Shown here in pieces: positions 1 to 9,710 of a stretch of DNA of 64,000 nt. Under the pieces are notes generated by a model. It ran no database searches. It was given only the letters and a program-made list of their open reading frames with translations, and had not been told where the DNA came from. The stretch spans positions 55,933-119,932 of the forward strand of contig NZ_LOIC01000009.1 of assembly GCF_001684335.1 (NCBI RefSeq). Reading direction: 5' to 3'. The stretch's first letter is position 1; every line of letters starts with the position of its first letter. A program made the position numbers and the translations under genes. This DNA comes from Photorhabdus namnaonensis (lineage in GTDB: Bacteria; Pseudomonadota; Gammaproteobacteria; Enterobacterales; Enterobacteriaceae).

Positions 1-584
1 TCATAGCGCTGTTCTGCCCAGGCTTTAGCATAATTTAGCTGTTTTCTCTGAAATTCCATCAGATCACGGCAAGTAAGATGAAGTAAATCCCCTTGCAGAG
101 TAACAACCGTCGAACCATTGGTTTCAAGGGATTCATGAACCTGATTGTTATTGTATTGATAACGGTCGCGGGCATAGAGGCGGATGACGCGATCCGGGTA
201 CCAGCCGCTGTGTTTCATGAAACGGCCAAGAAATAGATTCCGGCGGGCGCAACTGTAGACTTTGCTGTTATCAGCATGTACTAGAACCTGCTCTATGGAT
301 GTTTTGAGTTCTGGTGTTACACGTTCATCAGTATCGATCATAAAAATATAATCGCCAGAGGCATATTGTTGAGCTAGCTGACGCTGACGACCAAACCCGG
401 GCCATTCTGTATTGGAAAATACTTTTGCACCCATTGTCTGTGCTATCTGGCAAGTATTGTCTGAACTACCAGAATCGAGCACGATGATTTCATCAGCCCA
501 GTGGACTGAGGTCAGACAATCTGCTATCAGATCCGCTGAATTCTTGGCGATCATGACAACGGAAAGACGTTTTTTGTCACTCAT
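1..584 (-). CDS. waaE: WaaE, LPS core beta-1,4-glucosyltransferase (partial, C-terminus outside window)
   Basis: Family 2 glycosyltransferase that adds glucose to heptose I of the LPS inner core on the cytoplasmic face of the inner membrane. About 194 N-terminal codons are visible. They start [15 protein letters not shown], followed by a GT-A fold with [10 protein letters not shown] and the metal-binding region MIDTDER, then the [18 protein letters not shown] stretch typical of the WaaE/LgtF group. The ATG follows the waaA stop directly (TGAATG), so the two genes are translationally coupled. The frame is open to base 1, where the gene leaves the window. The waaA-waaE pair is the arrangement of Klebsiella, Serratia and Proteus core loci, where coaD usually comes next. 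Confidence 0.9.
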   Translation of the reverse strand, partial: MSDKKRLSVVMIAKNSADLIADCLTSVHWADEIIVLDSGSSDNTCQIAQTMGAKVFSNTEWPGFGRQRQLAQQYASGDYIFMIDTDERVTPELKTSIEQVLVHADNSKVYSCARRNLFLGRFMKHSGWYPDRVIRLYARDRYQYNNNQVHESLETNGSTVVTLQGDLLHLTCRDLMEFQRKQLNYAKAWAEQRY

Positions 585-1862
585 TCAGTGGCTCCGAGGC
601 GGGAGATAGGGTTCCAGCAGTTTAAGCAGACGTTGAAGTGCGCCCTGATTTTCATGCAGCACTTCTGCCGCGTGGCGACCATAATATAGGCGATAATCTT
701 CGTCGGTCAGTAAACTGTTGATCTCGGTGAACAAAGAGTGGCTGTCCGCAACGGTAATCAGACCATTAGCCTGATTCAGCTTAGCGCAGATATCTTTAAA
801 GTTAAAGGTATGTGGGCCCATTAGCACCGGAATAGCATGGGCTGCCGCTTCTAGTGGATTGTGGCCGCCACGTTCAACCAGACTGCCGCCAACAAAGGCC
901 AGATCGGCAATACCATAAAGCAGCATCAGTTCACCCATCGTATCGCCGATAACAACCTGAATATTGGCGTCAGGGATTTTATCAGAACTGCGAAGAATAT
1001 AGCTGAGTCCAGCTTTCTTGGTTAACTCTTCCGCTTTAATAAAACGTTCAGGATGACGAGGAACTAGGATCAAGAGCAGACTTGGACACTGTTTCAGTAA
1101 TTTGCAATGAGCATCTAGAATAATACTCTCTTCCCCATCATGGGTGCTGGTGGCTATCCAGACAGGTCTGCGAGCAGCCCATTGGCGTCGTAATGTTACT
1201 GCCTTAGCGGCCAATTCAGGTGTTACTGAGATATCGAATTTCAAACTGCCGGTAATAGTCAGTTGAGAGCGTTTTAAACCCAGTTCAATAAAGCGTTCAC
1301 CATCTTCTGGATTCTGAGCGGCAATCAAGGTAATGCTACGCAAAATTGTTTTTACGAAATTCCCTACTTTTTGGTATCCCGCAGCGGAACGCGCGGACAA
1401 ACGGGCATTAGCAATGACCAGAGGGATGTTGCGTTGGTGAAGTTGGAAAATCAGATTAGGCCAAAGTTCTGTTTCCATAATAATGACTAACTTTGGATTA
1501 ACTTGATTGAGGAAGCGCTCCATAGAACCGGGAAGATCGTATGGCAAATAGACATGATTAACATCATTTCCCAGCGCGGAAAGCACTCTTTCTGAGCCCG
1601 TTGGCGTCATTGTTGTTACGGTAATGGGTAAAAAAGGGTAGTGATGGCGCAAGGCTCTGACTAAAGGGATTGCGGCCAACGTCTCACCTACGGAAACGGA
1701 ATGGAGCAGGATGCCTCCAGCGGCAACTTTACCAGCACAGAAACCGTAGCGTTCACCCCAGCGCTGACGGTAAGCCGGGGCTTGGCGACTGCGGAGCAAT
1801 AAACGCAACCAAATCAGAGGTTGGATAAGGTAGAGAAGTACCTGATATAAACGCAGTAACAT
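585..1862 (-). CDS. waaA: WaaA (KdtA), 3-deoxy-D-manno-octulosonic acid transferase
   Basis: Bifunctional GT30 enzyme that transfers two Kdo residues from CMP-Kdo to lipid IVA. The 425-residue length fits the family. A hydrophobic N-terminal anchor (MLLRLYQVLLYLIQPL) is followed by the Kdo-transferase N-domain with HSVSVGET, where the conserved catalytic Glu lies, and the C-terminal CMP-Kdo binding half with the GGSLVERGGHNPLE motif. The frame is open 14 codons further upstream, but the start at 1862 gives the usual N-terminus. The gene is transcribed divergently from waaQ across a 222-base spacer and is coupled to waaE downstream. Confidence 0.95.
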   Translation of the reverse strand: MLLRLYQVLLYLIQPLIWLRLLLRSRQAPAYRQRWGERYGFCAGKVAAGGILLHSVSVGETLAAIPLVRALRHHYPFLPITVTTMTPTGSERVLSALGNDVNHVYLPYDLPGSMERFLNQVNPKLVIIMETELWPNLIFQLHQRNIPLVIANARLSARSAAGYQKVGNFVKTILRSITLIAAQNPEDGERFIELGLKRSQLTITGSLKFDISVTPELAAKAVTLRRQWAARRPVWIATSTHDGEESIILDAHCKLLKQCPSLLLILVPRHPERFIKAEELTKKAGLSYILRSSDKIPDANIQVVIGDTMGELMLLYGIADLAFVGGSLVERGGHNPLEAAAHAIPVLMGPHTFNFKDICAKLNQANGLITVADSHSLFTEINSLLTDEDYRLYYGRHAAEVLHENQGALQRLLKLLEPYLPPRSH

Positions 1863-2046
1863 TCTATCAAATTCATTTACATAAATTAGCGCCAATAGTA
1901 TCACATTGCTTCAAAGAAAGTATGAAAATGCGTATGGCTTCTAGAATCTGAACAGAATTAGAAAGGTAAATTAGCATTTTTAGGCAAGATCGTGCTTCTA
2001 TTAATATGAAAGTAGCACGGATTTTTTGCAGCTTCTGCACATGGTC

Positions 2047-2056
2047 GCGGCAGCTT
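2047..2056 (+). promoter_or_regulatory. Possible degenerate ops (RfaH recruitment) element upstream of waaQ
   Basis: GCGGCAGCTT lies 29 bases before the waaQ ATG. It differs from the ops core GCGGTAGNNT at one position (C for T). waa operons of enterobacteria commonly carry an ops/JUMPstart leader read by RfaH, so position and direction fit. The single mismatch in the core and the lack of an obvious JUMPstart remainder keep this tentative. Confidence 0.35.
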
Positions 2057-2084
2057 TTTCGTTTATCTTTATACTGGGAATGCA

Positions 2085-3149
2085 ATGAGTAAATTACACG
2101 CTCAATTTGACCGTATTCTGATAATAAAGTTAAGACATCATGGTGATGTATTATTAATTACACCAGTTATTAATACTCTTAAAGATAATTATCCTGAGGT
2201 GGAAATTGATGTTTTACTCTACAAAGAAACCGAACCAATATTGGCTGATTTTTCTTCTGTGGATAATCTATTTTCTATAGATAGACAATGGAAGAAACAG
2301 GGAATTAAAGCGCATTTTGGTCATGAATGGAGATTGCTTAAACGATTAAGGCGTCGTCAATACGACCTGGTTATTAATCTTGCTGATCAATGGTATAGTG
2401 CATTTGTAACACGATTTACTGGAGCAAAAGTGCGTATTGGGTTTGATTTAGCAAAACGACGCAGCCTGTTTTGGGAAAAATGTTTCACAAATCTTGTTGC
2501 GACAGAGCATAGCCGGTTTTTGCATATTGTTGAGCAGAATTTGTCAGCTCTTTCGCTGTTAAATCTTCCGTTGATAAACACTAAAGTGACGATGAGTTAC
2601 TGTCAGGAGGATAAAGAGATTGTTTTGGCGCTTCTTGATAAGCATGGCGTAAATCAAAAATATATTGTTGTGCAACCAACATCCCGCTGGTTTTTTAAAT
2701 GCTGGGATGAAAAAAAGATGAGTGAAACGATTAGTGCATTGCAGTCTGATGGTTGGACAATTGTTGTTACCTCCGGGCCAGATCGTAAGGAGGAGGAGAT
2801 GGTGGAGAAGATTTTAGCAAACTGTCCAAAAGAAAGAGTAGTTTCTTTTGCAGGCCAGTTAACTTTACCGCAACTTGCAGTGCTGATTGAGGGGGCTAAT
2901 TTATTCATAGGGATGGATTCCGTTGCTATGCATATGGCCGCTGCGTTGAAAACACCTGCTATCGCTTTATTTGGGCCATCAAAGTTAGTATTCTGGCGTC
3001 CGTGGGAAGCGAAAGGTGAAGTTATTTGGGCTGGTGATTATGGTGATTTACCTGATCCTGATGATGTTGATACTAAAACGGATATACGTTATCTGAATGT
3101 CATTCCCAGTGATATGGTTATTGCCGCCGCCCGGAGAAATTTATTATGA
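2085..3149 (+). CDS. waaQ: WaaQ, LPS core heptosyltransferase III
   Basis: GT9 heptosyltransferase that adds the side-branch heptose (Hep III) to Hep II. The 354 residues begin with the family signature ILIIKLRHHGDVLLITPV. The C-terminal half has the donor-binding GMDSVAMHMAAALKTPAIALFGPS. It is the first gene of a + strand operon: its stop overlaps the wabG ATG by 4 bases (ATGA), so wabG is translationally coupled. Codon use is more AT-rich than in the waaA block. Confidence 0.9.
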   Translation: MSKLHAQFDRILIIKLRHHGDVLLITPVINTLKDNYPEVEIDVLLYKETEPILADFSSVDNLFSIDRQWKKQGIKAHFGHEWRLLKRLRRRQYDLVINLADQWYSAFVTRFTGAKVRIGFDLAKRRSLFWEKCFTNLVATEHSRFLHIVEQNLSALSLLNLPLINTKVTMSYCQEDKEIVLALLDKHGVNQKYIVVQPTSRWFFKCWDEKKMSETISALQSDGWTIVVTSGPDRKEEEMVEKILANCPKERVVSFAGQLTLPQLAVLIEGANLFIGMDSVAMHMAAALKTPAIALFGPSKLVFWRPWEAKGEVIWAGDYGDLPDPDDVDTKTDIRYLNVIPSDMVIAAARRNLL

Positions 3150-4276
3150 AATTAGTACGTCTTGCGATTGTTCGGCAGAAATATCGTCCGGATGGTGGTG
3201 CAGAACGTTTTGTCTCCCGCGCCTTAGAAGCTTTAGGGAATGAAAACTTGGAGCTTAACGTTATTACGCGTTCCTGGCAGGGAGATGTTAATCCTGATTG
3301 GCATGTGCATTTAGCAAATCCTCATAAATGGGGGCGCATCAGCCGTGAGAGAGGATTTGCTAAAGCAGCCAAAGTAATATGGGAAAAAGAGCAATTTGAT
3401 CTTGTTCAAAGTCATGAACGTATTGCTGGTTGCGATATTTATCGTGCGGGTGATGGTGTTCATCAGCGCTGGCTACAGCAACGTGCGCGTGTTTTATCTC
3501 CCTGGCGAAGCAAATTGCTTTTTACGAGTCGTTACCATCGTTATGTGATGGACGCTGAACAAAAGATGTATTCGGCGCCAGAGTTAAAAATGGTTATTTG
3601 TAACTCGGAAATGGTAAAAAGGGAGGTCATGACAGATTTTGGGCTTTCTGAGGGAAAAATATCGGTTATTTATAATTCGATAGACAATAAACAATTTTTC
3701 CCGGCAACGGAATCTCAGAGGATACAATTAAGGAAAGAGCATAACCTTCCCGTACAGGCTAAATGTTTAGTTTATGTTGGTTCGGGGTTTGAGCGAAAAG
3801 GATTAAAAGCAGCGATTCAGGCAGTGAGTGCGACTGATGCCTATTTGATAGTTGTAGGGCAAGATAAAGAAGAGAAGAAATATAAGCAGTTAGCTAACTC
3901 GCTGGGATGTAATGAGCGAGTTAGATTTATGGGTGTTCAAAAAAAGACGTTGCCCTTTTATCAGCTTGCAGATGGCTTATTGTTGCCGACCTTATATGAT
4001 CCGTTTCCAAATGTGATACTGGAGGCGATGGCTTGCGGGCTTCCGGTAATAACCAGTACGACATGTGGCGGCGCTGAATTTATTAACTCAGGGAATAACG
4101 GGTTTGTATGTGATGCTCTGGCTATTTCAGATATTACGGAAGCGATTCAGAATACGCCTTCAAATCATTTGAATAATAAAATGTCAGAATTAGCGAGAAC
4201 GGGAATACTCTGTTATACACCGGAACATTTATCACAACAGCTCATTGGATTATACGAAAAGGTGCTTTCATCATGA
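3146..4276 (+). CDS. wabG: WabG, outer-core glycosyltransferase (GalA to heptose II)
   Basis: GT4 glycosyltransferase of the WaaG/WabG group, 376 residues. The N-terminus RLAIVRQKYRPDGGAERFVS and the C-terminal LLPTLYDPFPNVILEAMACG are those of Klebsiella WabG as I know it. There the enzyme transfers GalA from UDP-GalA to O-3 of L,D-heptose II. The EX7E-type donor motif lies near residues 285-300. It overlaps waaQ upstream and wabH downstream by 4 bases each, giving a tight waaQ-wabG-wabH operon. The exact donor sugar in this organism is inferred from the family. Confidence 0.85.
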   Translation: MKLVRLAIVRQKYRPDGGAERFVSRALEALGNENLELNVITRSWQGDVNPDWHVHLANPHKWGRISRERGFAKAAKVIWEKEQFDLVQSHERIAGCDIYRAGDGVHQRWLQQRARVLSPWRSKLLFTSRYHRYVMDAEQKMYSAPELKMVICNSEMVKREVMTDFGLSEGKISVIYNSIDNKQFFPATESQRIQLRKEHNLPVQAKCLVYVGSGFERKGLKAAIQAVSATDAYLIVVGQDKEEKKYKQLANSLGCNERVRFMGVQKKTLPFYQLADGLLLPTLYDPFPNVILEAMACGLPVITSTTCGGAEFINSGNNGFVCDALAISDITEAIQNTPSNHLNNKMSELARTGILCYTPEHLSQQLIGLYEKVLSS

Positions 4277-5376
4277 AAGGACATATATTATTTATCATTG
4301 ATGGATTACCTGGTGGCGGTGCGGAAAATGTCACTATCCGGCTTTGTGATGGTCTGCAACAGAGGGGATATGATGTTACGTTGCTCTCTTTGGCGGAGAA
4401 ATGTGAATATTCGGTACCTGATGGTATTGAATTGATCATTGATGCTAATGGGTATAAAGGGCTTTTTAGAAGACAGACTGAGATTTGCCGTAGGGCTAAA
4501 TCTATGGATAAGGTTTTAGAAAAAGTTTTTCTTCGCAAGGGAATCCCTGCGTTGATTGTCTCAAACTTGCATAAAACTGATCGTATTGTCGTGCAATCAA
4601 AAGTGTTAGCGGGGTTAAATGTATGGTTTTGTATTCATGGGGTATTTTCAAACTCATATCTTGGTAATAAAACGGGATTATCTCGTTGGATCAAGAAACA
4701 AAAAATAAAGTGGACATATAATAACCGGAATTTAATTTGTGTATCTGATGCTGTAGGGAAAGATTTAAAAAATAATTTGTCACTTACGCCTAATGAAATG
4801 GTGACAATTTATAATCCTTTTAATATCCCAGATATTAAACAAAAATCACTGCAAAATAACCCTTATGCGGATGAAACCTATTTATTGCATGTTGGTAGAT
4901 TTCACCGGGTTAAGCGGCATGATCGTTTATTAGCAGCGTTTGCGCAAGCAGATATTCCGTGTAAGTTATTGATTGTTGGTCACGGAGATGAAGCTATTAC
5001 TCAACAGATAAAGCAGAAGATTGTGGATTTAAACTTACAGTCTAAAGTGATTTTAACGGGATTCCTGGAAAATCCATTACCTGTTATTCGTGGAGCTAAA
5101 GCAGTTGTCTTGAGTTCTGATAGCGAGGGGTTGGGTAACGTACTGATTGAATCATTGATTTGTGATACGCCAATTGTTAGCACGATGTGTCCCGGTGGAA
5201 TCAATGAAATTATGGTTGGTGAGCTGGAGAAATATAAATCAGAGCTGACCGTTGATTCGCTTGCAGAGAAAATGAAGTTTGTCTGCTATGAACCGCCTGT
5301 AATTACAGAGGATATGTATAAGAAGTTTGATTTAGATATTATTTTGGCAAAATATTTAACTTTGCTAAAGAAATAA
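4273..5376 (+). CDS. wabH: WabH, outer-core GlcNAc transferase (GT4)
   Basis: 367-residue GT4 glycosyltransferase. The start ILFIIDGLPGGGAENVTIRL is the acceptor-side signature of WabH-like enzymes, and SSDSEGLGNVLIESLICDTP is the nucleotide-sugar motif. In Klebsiella, WabH adds GlcNAc to the GalA placed by WabG, and a separate deacetylase (WabN) then converts it to GlcN. All three genes are present here, which supports the same GalA-GlcN core segment. The ATG overlaps the wabG stop. Confidence 0.8.
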   Translation: MKGHILFIIDGLPGGGAENVTIRLCDGLQQRGYDVTLLSLAEKCEYSVPDGIELIIDANGYKGLFRRQTEICRRAKSMDKVLEKVFLRKGIPALIVSNLHKTDRIVVQSKVLAGLNVWFCIHGVFSNSYLGNKTGLSRWIKKQKIKWTYNNRNLICVSDAVGKDLKNNLSLTPNEMVTIYNPFNIPDIKQKSLQNNPYADETYLLHVGRFHRVKRHDRLLAAFAQADIPCKLLIVGHGDEAITQQIKQKIVDLNLQSKVILTGFLENPLPVIRGAKAVVLSSDSEGLGNVLIESLICDTPIVSTMCPGGINEIMVGELEKYKSELTVDSLAEKMKFVCYEPPVITEDMYKKFDLDIILAKYLTLLKK

Positions 5377-5421
5377 ACATTGTTGTATCAGCTTTTTAAG
5401 CTTGGTTGTTGAGATAAGAGA

Positions 5422-6507
5422 ATGAATAAAAAAAAGTTCCAGAAATTAAGAGAACTAAATAGAAAAAGAAATTACTTTTTGAAATCTCTAAAATTTAATT
5501 TTTTAAAATTATTTGTCGATAAAATCAGAAGAGATAACTTTATATCATCAGACATCAAAAAAGTTTTATTTTTGCGAGATGATGATAAGATTGGTGATAT
5601 GATTGTATCCACGCCTGTTTTTAGAGAATTGGATAAAAAAGGGATAAAGCTCCATGTATTATCAGGGAAAGCAAACTACTGTGTGATTGAGAGTAATCCA
5701 TATATTGGCAGAGTATATTTTTATCCCCAAAAAACTTTTGATATTATAAGATTAGCATTTTCCTTAAGAAAGGAAAACTTTGATCTGATCATTGATATGG
5801 GTGATCATATACCTATTACCTATCTTTTATTCATAAGAATAATTAATGCTAAATATGTTATTGGATTTAATAAAGAACATATTAACACTTATAGTAAGAG
5901 CATTAAATATTTGGAATATAACTCTCATATTACAGAAAGATATAAACTGCTTTTGCACGCTATAGATATTAATCAATATAATATGAGATATGATATTCAT
6001 ATTCCAGCGGATACAATTGAAAAAGTAAATAACTTTTTATTAAAACTATTATGTGGTATTACCGTAGTCATTAATCCGTTTGCCGCGGAAAGGAAAAGAG
6101 ATATATCTAGAGAGCAATTAATTGGTATTGTTGATTATTTCAAAGGTCTAGATAGTAAAGTTAATATTATTCTTATTGGTAAATTTGATAAGTTAAAATC
6201 GCTTTCTTATTTGAATGGGTGTATCTGTAACCCCTTTGGTGATTTTTTAAGTGCTGTGGAAATAATAAAGAATGCTGATTTAATAATCTCTCCGGATACA
6301 TCAATAGTCCATGTGGCAGCTGCTTATGAAAAAAATACAATTGCATTGTATGGTAATGATCTTCATGGTAAATTTGTAAATAATGATGTTTGGGGGCCTG
6401 GAAATAAAAATGCAACCCAACTCATTAGTAAAAATGGAAAAATAGGTGATATCCCATTGTCTGATATCTACATGGCGATAACGGATAAGATACTCTCAAT
6501 CCATTAG
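5422..6507 (+). CDS. GT9-family (heptosyltransferase-like) core transferase
   Basis: 361 residues. A basic N-terminal tail of about 45 residues precedes a heptosyltransferase start (VLFLRDDDKIGDMIVSTPVF), and the C-terminal half has ISPDTSIVHVAAAYEKNTIALYG, the GT9 donor-site motif. The family uses ADP-heptose, but some members transfer other sugars. The gene is 45 bases downstream of wabH and probably cotranscribed. It is clearly more AT-rich than waaQ/wabG, which suggests separate acquisition. A hairpin terminator follows at 6574. It could be a WalO-type core heptosyltransferase; I cannot fix the acceptor. Confidence 0.7.
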   Translation: MNKKKFQKLRELNRKRNYFLKSLKFNFLKLFVDKIRRDNFISSDIKKVLFLRDDDKIGDMIVSTPVFRELDKKGIKLHVLSGKANYCVIESNPYIGRVYFYPQKTFDIIRLAFSLRKENFDLIIDMGDHIPITYLLFIRIINAKYVIGFNKEHINTYSKSIKYLEYNSHITERYKLLLHAIDINQYNMRYDIHIPADTIEKVNNFLLKLLCGITVVINPFAAERKRDISREQLIGIVDYFKGLDSKVNIILIGKFDKLKSLSYLNGCICNPFGDFLSAVEIIKNADLIISPDTSIVHVAAAYEKNTIALYGNDLHGKFVNNDVWGPGNKNATQLISKNGKIGDIPLSDIYMAITDKILSIH

Positions 6508-6573
6508 ATATTATAATATTGCGTACATATTGGATTTCCATTTATTGGGATTATTTAATAAAGATATAGTAAT

Positions 6574-6603
6574 AAAAGCACTGATGGCTTTATCAGCGCT
6601 TTT
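6574..6603. terminator. Bidirectional hairpin terminator between convergent genes
   Basis: A 12-bp stem with one mismatch (AAAAGCACTGAT / ATCAGCGCTTTT) closes a 6-base loop. It is flanked by A- and T-runs usable from both strands. It sits exactly between the convergent GT9 (+) and GT8 (-) genes. Confidence 0.75.
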
Positions 6604-6618
6604 ATAGAGACAAGATAT

Positions 6619-7620
6619 CTATAATTTTATTTTATAGTATCGGTACTTTGCATAATATTTTAGAAAATGGATAATCATTTTATTTCTGGCGTAAAATTTA
6701 TAAGCTGCTCTTAATTGTACTATATTTTTAGTTTCTAAAATATAAGGTGAGTTTTTCCAGGGAGAATAGGCTGTGGCTTTTATGTAGAGTTTTGAACACG
6801 GTAATTCTGAATACCATGGGAACCAGGGCTTCTTATCACCAGCAAAATGTAAGAATACAATTTTATCTGTATTTGATATGTTTGAATTTACTTCTTGCGA
6901 GTTTACTAAACAATTGTATTTGTCATCTAAACATTCTATCTCGTTGGACAAGCAACCATTTATAGCATCTTGATCGGGGAAATCAAATTCTCTAGTATCA
7001 TTTAAAACAAAATTAATGATTTTTTTAGTTAATTGCTTTTCTATCCAGGGTTTATTATTAAAAACAAGAACTCCTGAATTGAAATAATTCTTATCTTTTA
7101 GACCTAAAAATTCAATTCTTGATTTTGCCGAAGAATAGCAATCTCTGACAGCTTTTAATGTACTGTTGCTTGATTTTATGAATAGGTCTTCTATATTATT
7201 TATACATATGACATCACTGTCAACGTATAGAGAGTAGTCATTATTAGAAAAGTAAGGACATAATATTCTGAAAAAGGCAGCGATTGAGTATTTACTATCG
7301 AATTCCTTATTGTTAAGTATAGTATCCTTTAATTCATGAATGATTATTTTTATTTTTTTATCTTTAACCCATTCTTCAATGGAGTATTGGTAATTTAATA
7401 AATCATCAGAAGAAATAAAGTGATATACAAAACTAATGTTTCTGTTATTCTCAATTATTGAGGCAGTAGTCGTTATTGCATGCCTTAAATAATCATTGGT
7501 TACGCCAAAGAAAACATCAAAATGTTCCACAGAGGGATCAAATTTATCGCCTGGGAAAGCAAAGTTTGTTACTTTACAGTTACCGAAACCGAAATTAATA
7601 ATATTCTCTGATATTTCCAT
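6619..7620 (-). CDS. GT8-family LPS glycosyltransferase (WaaI/WaaJ/WaaO-like)
   Basis: 333 residues with the family 8 layout: DVFFGVTNDYLRHAITTTAS near the N-terminus, the manganese-binding DXD as LYVDSDVICINNIEDLF around residue 130, and the HFAGDKKPW motif near residue 260. Enterobacterial relatives add alpha-linked galactose or glucose to the outer core. It is a lone minus-strand gene between two plus-strand groups, very AT-rich, and convergent with the GT9 gene. The C-terminus is rich in basic and aromatic residues, as expected for peripheral membrane attachment. Confidence 0.75.
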   Translation of the reverse strand: MEISENIINFGFGNCKVTNFAFPGDKFDPSVEHFDVFFGVTNDYLRHAITTTASIIENNRNISFVYHFISSDDLLNYQYSIEEWVKDKKIKIIIHELKDTILNNKEFDSKYSIAAFFRILCPYFSNNDYSLYVDSDVICINNIEDLFIKSSNSTLKAVRDCYSSAKSRIEFLGLKDKNYFNSGVLVFNNKPWIEKQLTKKIINFVLNDTREFDFPDQDAINGCLSNEIECLDDKYNCLVNSQEVNSNISNTDKIVFLHFAGDKKPWFPWYSELPCSKLYIKATAYSPWKNSPYILETKNIVQLRAAYKFYARNKMIIHFLKYYAKYRYYKIKL

Positions 7621-7801
7621 ATGTTGCTTAATAGTAAGTGTATTATGAGCTGAAATAACATCTATATTGTTGATTTAACAATGCGAAGCATGAAATTTAA
7701 TTAAGATATAGAGCTACTATACGTATGATAAGATAATTGCACTATTTTATAGATCTGCGTACTATAAAGCCATCATTTTATTCTATTGTGGGCATATTCT
7801 G

Positions 7802-8758
7802 ATGACTCGACCTGCATTTATTATCACTATTGATACTGAGGGTGATGACCTGTGGCAAAACCACGGGCAGATCTCGACAAAAAATACCCATTACTTACCA
7901 AGATTTCAGCGTTTATGTGAACGTTTTGGTTTTAAGCCAGTTTGGTTGACGAACTATGAAATGGCAATGGATGATTTATACATTGAATTTGCCAGAGACA
8001 TTATTGCCAGAGGACAGGGGGAAATTGGTATGCACTTACATGCCTGGAATAACCCACCACTTGTTCCTCTTACAGACGACGATATGCGTTATAAACCTTA
8101 TCTGATTGAATTTCCAAAAGAACAAGTTAGAGCCAAAGTTGATCTCATGACTAAGTTATTGGAAGACAAACTACAGATTAAAATGTTAAGTCATCGGGCA
8201 GGTCGTTGGGCATTTGATGAATATTATGCTGAATTGCTGGTGGAGTATGGTTATCAAGTCGATTGTTCAGTAACGCCACGGGTTAATTGGCGTTTCACCA
8301 AAGGCGATCCTAATGGTAATGGTGGAACTGATTATCGTTACTTTCCATCTTATGCCTATTTTATGGACTTGCAGAATATTGCTAAAGAAGGTGATTCATC
8401 TTTGCTGGAAGTCCCTATGAGTATTCAATATAAACACTCTCCGTTGATGAATTTCCTTAAACAGAAATATGACAGCTTACGTGGTAAGCAGCGTTCTCCA
8501 TCTGTTAACTGGCTAAGGCCAAAGGGAGGGAATTTGGAACAAATGAAAAAAGTGGTTCAGCAGACATTAGCAGAAGGCTGTGATTATGTTGAATTTATGC
8601 TGCATTCATCTGAATTTATGCCTGGTGGTAGTCCGACATTTAAAAATGAAGAACAGATTGAATTACTTTATCGGGATCTAGAGGCGCTATTTAACTACGT
8701 ACAGCCACAGGTTCAAGGAATGACATTGGCTGAATATTACCAGTTAAAGAAGTCGTAA
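7802..8758 (+). CDS. wabN: WabN-type LPS core deacetylase
   Basis: 318-residue polysaccharide deacetylase-like protein. The catalytic start is FIITIDTEGDDLW with the metal/acid Asp pair, followed by IGMHLHAWNNPP (metal His) and SHRAGRWAFDE further on, in NodB-fold order. In Klebsiella, WabN removes the acetyl group of the core GlcNAc added by WabH, giving glucosamine. Finding it with wabG and wabH supports that role. It is separated from wabH by the GT9 and GT8 genes, so it probably uses its own promoter in the 181-base spacer upstream. Confidence 0.8.
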   Translation: MTRPAFIITIDTEGDDLWQNHGQISTKNTHYLPRFQRLCERFGFKPVWLTNYEMAMDDLYIEFARDIIARGQGEIGMHLHAWNNPPLVPLTDDDMRYKPYLIEFPKEQVRAKVDLMTKLLEDKLQIKMLSHRAGRWAFDEYYAELLVEYGYQVDCSVTPRVNWRFTKGDPNGNGGTDYRYFPSYAYFMDLQNIAKEGDSSLLEVPMSIQYKHSPLMNFLKQKYDSLRGKQRSPSVNWLRPKGGNLEQMKKVVQQTLAEGCDYVEFMLHSSEFMPGGSPTFKNEEQIELLYRDLEALFNYVQPQVQGMTLAEYYQLKKS

Positions 8759-8791
8759 TAATTGAGAAAATAAAACTGACAGGATTAATTA

Positions 8792-9679
8792 ATGCTACTG
8801 AATTTTGGTTGGAAATTAAGTTCTTTTGATGATTATCGAGAGGCTTATAATTTATATGGGGGAAGTGTGATCACTGCTCCGGAAGTCTTGGATTTTTTCC
8901 ATAAGCGCTTTCAGTTAAATGAGAAATTTTATATAAAAAGAGATGGTTCAGGGAATGTGATTGGTGGTATCTGTAGCTGGAGAGATTGTTACCTCGCTGG
9001 TGAGCAGAAAATTGTCATTAAAGAAGGAATAAACAAATATCCACTTAATTTTGATGAGATAATATTGCCGATTAGATCGGATGTTAGAGCTATTATTCCA
9101 TTTAAATCAAAGTTTATGTCATCAAAAAATAAAGTTAATATTATTAACTGTTCGGATAAATTAAATTCTAAAAGACAGATCTGTCTGGTTAAGGATATCT
9201 CTAGAAAAACAAGAGAAACAAGAAATAGAGAGTTGAATCGTTTTATAAAAAGTGGGGGTAGTGTTGTTAATGTTGAACATTATGATTCGATAGAGTTAAC
9301 GGATATTTATGATTATCTCTATTTTAAACGTAGGAATGAACATGCATATAAAAATGAAATGCAGGAGATTCTTGAAGAAATACCCGATATAAATTTTGGT
9401 AATATTTTATGGTTAGAAGGAAATCCTTGCGCAATGCAATTTGTTGTTAGAAAACAGTGTGAAAAATGGATTTGCTATGACTATGTTAATAGCGGAATGG
9501 ATTTGAGTTATCCAAACCTATCGCTAGGAACTGTTTCTACATGGGTGAATGTTAAGGATGCTATTGAATATAGCCATAAAAATAATTTGGAGATGAGATT
9601 TAGTTTCGGTCGGCCAACATTTGAATATAAAGATAGGTGGTGCAATAGAGACAACTTACAGAGAGTGATTTTTCCTTAA
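8792..9679 (+). CDS. mig-14: Mig-14-like GNAT-fold protein
   Basis: 295 residues that I recognise as the Mig-14 family: FGWKLSSFDDYREAYNLYGGS at the start, then VITAPEVLDFFHKRF, and the C-terminal SLGTVSTWVNVKDAIEYSH and FSFGRPTFEYKDRWC. Salmonella Mig-14 is a PhoP-controlled, inner-membrane-associated protein needed for resistance to host antimicrobial peptides, and its chemistry is unknown. The gene lies 33 bases after wabN, so it is probably in the same transcript. Placement in a core-LPS locus suggests a role in surface modification. I recalled the family without an alignment. Confidence 0.65.
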   Translation: MLLNFGWKLSSFDDYREAYNLYGGSVITAPEVLDFFHKRFQLNEKFYIKRDGSGNVIGGICSWRDCYLAGEQKIVIKEGINKYPLNFDEIILPIRSDVRAIIPFKSKFMSSKNKVNIINCSDKLNSKRQICLVKDISRKTRETRNRELNRFIKSGGSVVNVEHYDSIELTDIYDYLYFKRRNEHAYKNEMQEILEEIPDINFGNILWLEGNPCAMQFVVRKQCEKWICYDYVNSGMDLSYPNLSLGTVSTWVNVKDAIEYSHKNNLEMRFSFGRPTFEYKDRWCNRDNLQRVIFP

Positions 9680-9710
9680 TTGTTATAATAATGGAGCATT
9701 AGCACCGGAT

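Noticed and set aside
1873..2085. Minus-strand open frame of 70 codons between waaA and waaQ
   Set aside because: It spans the divergent promoter region, overlaps waaA and has no recognisable domain or ribosome site.
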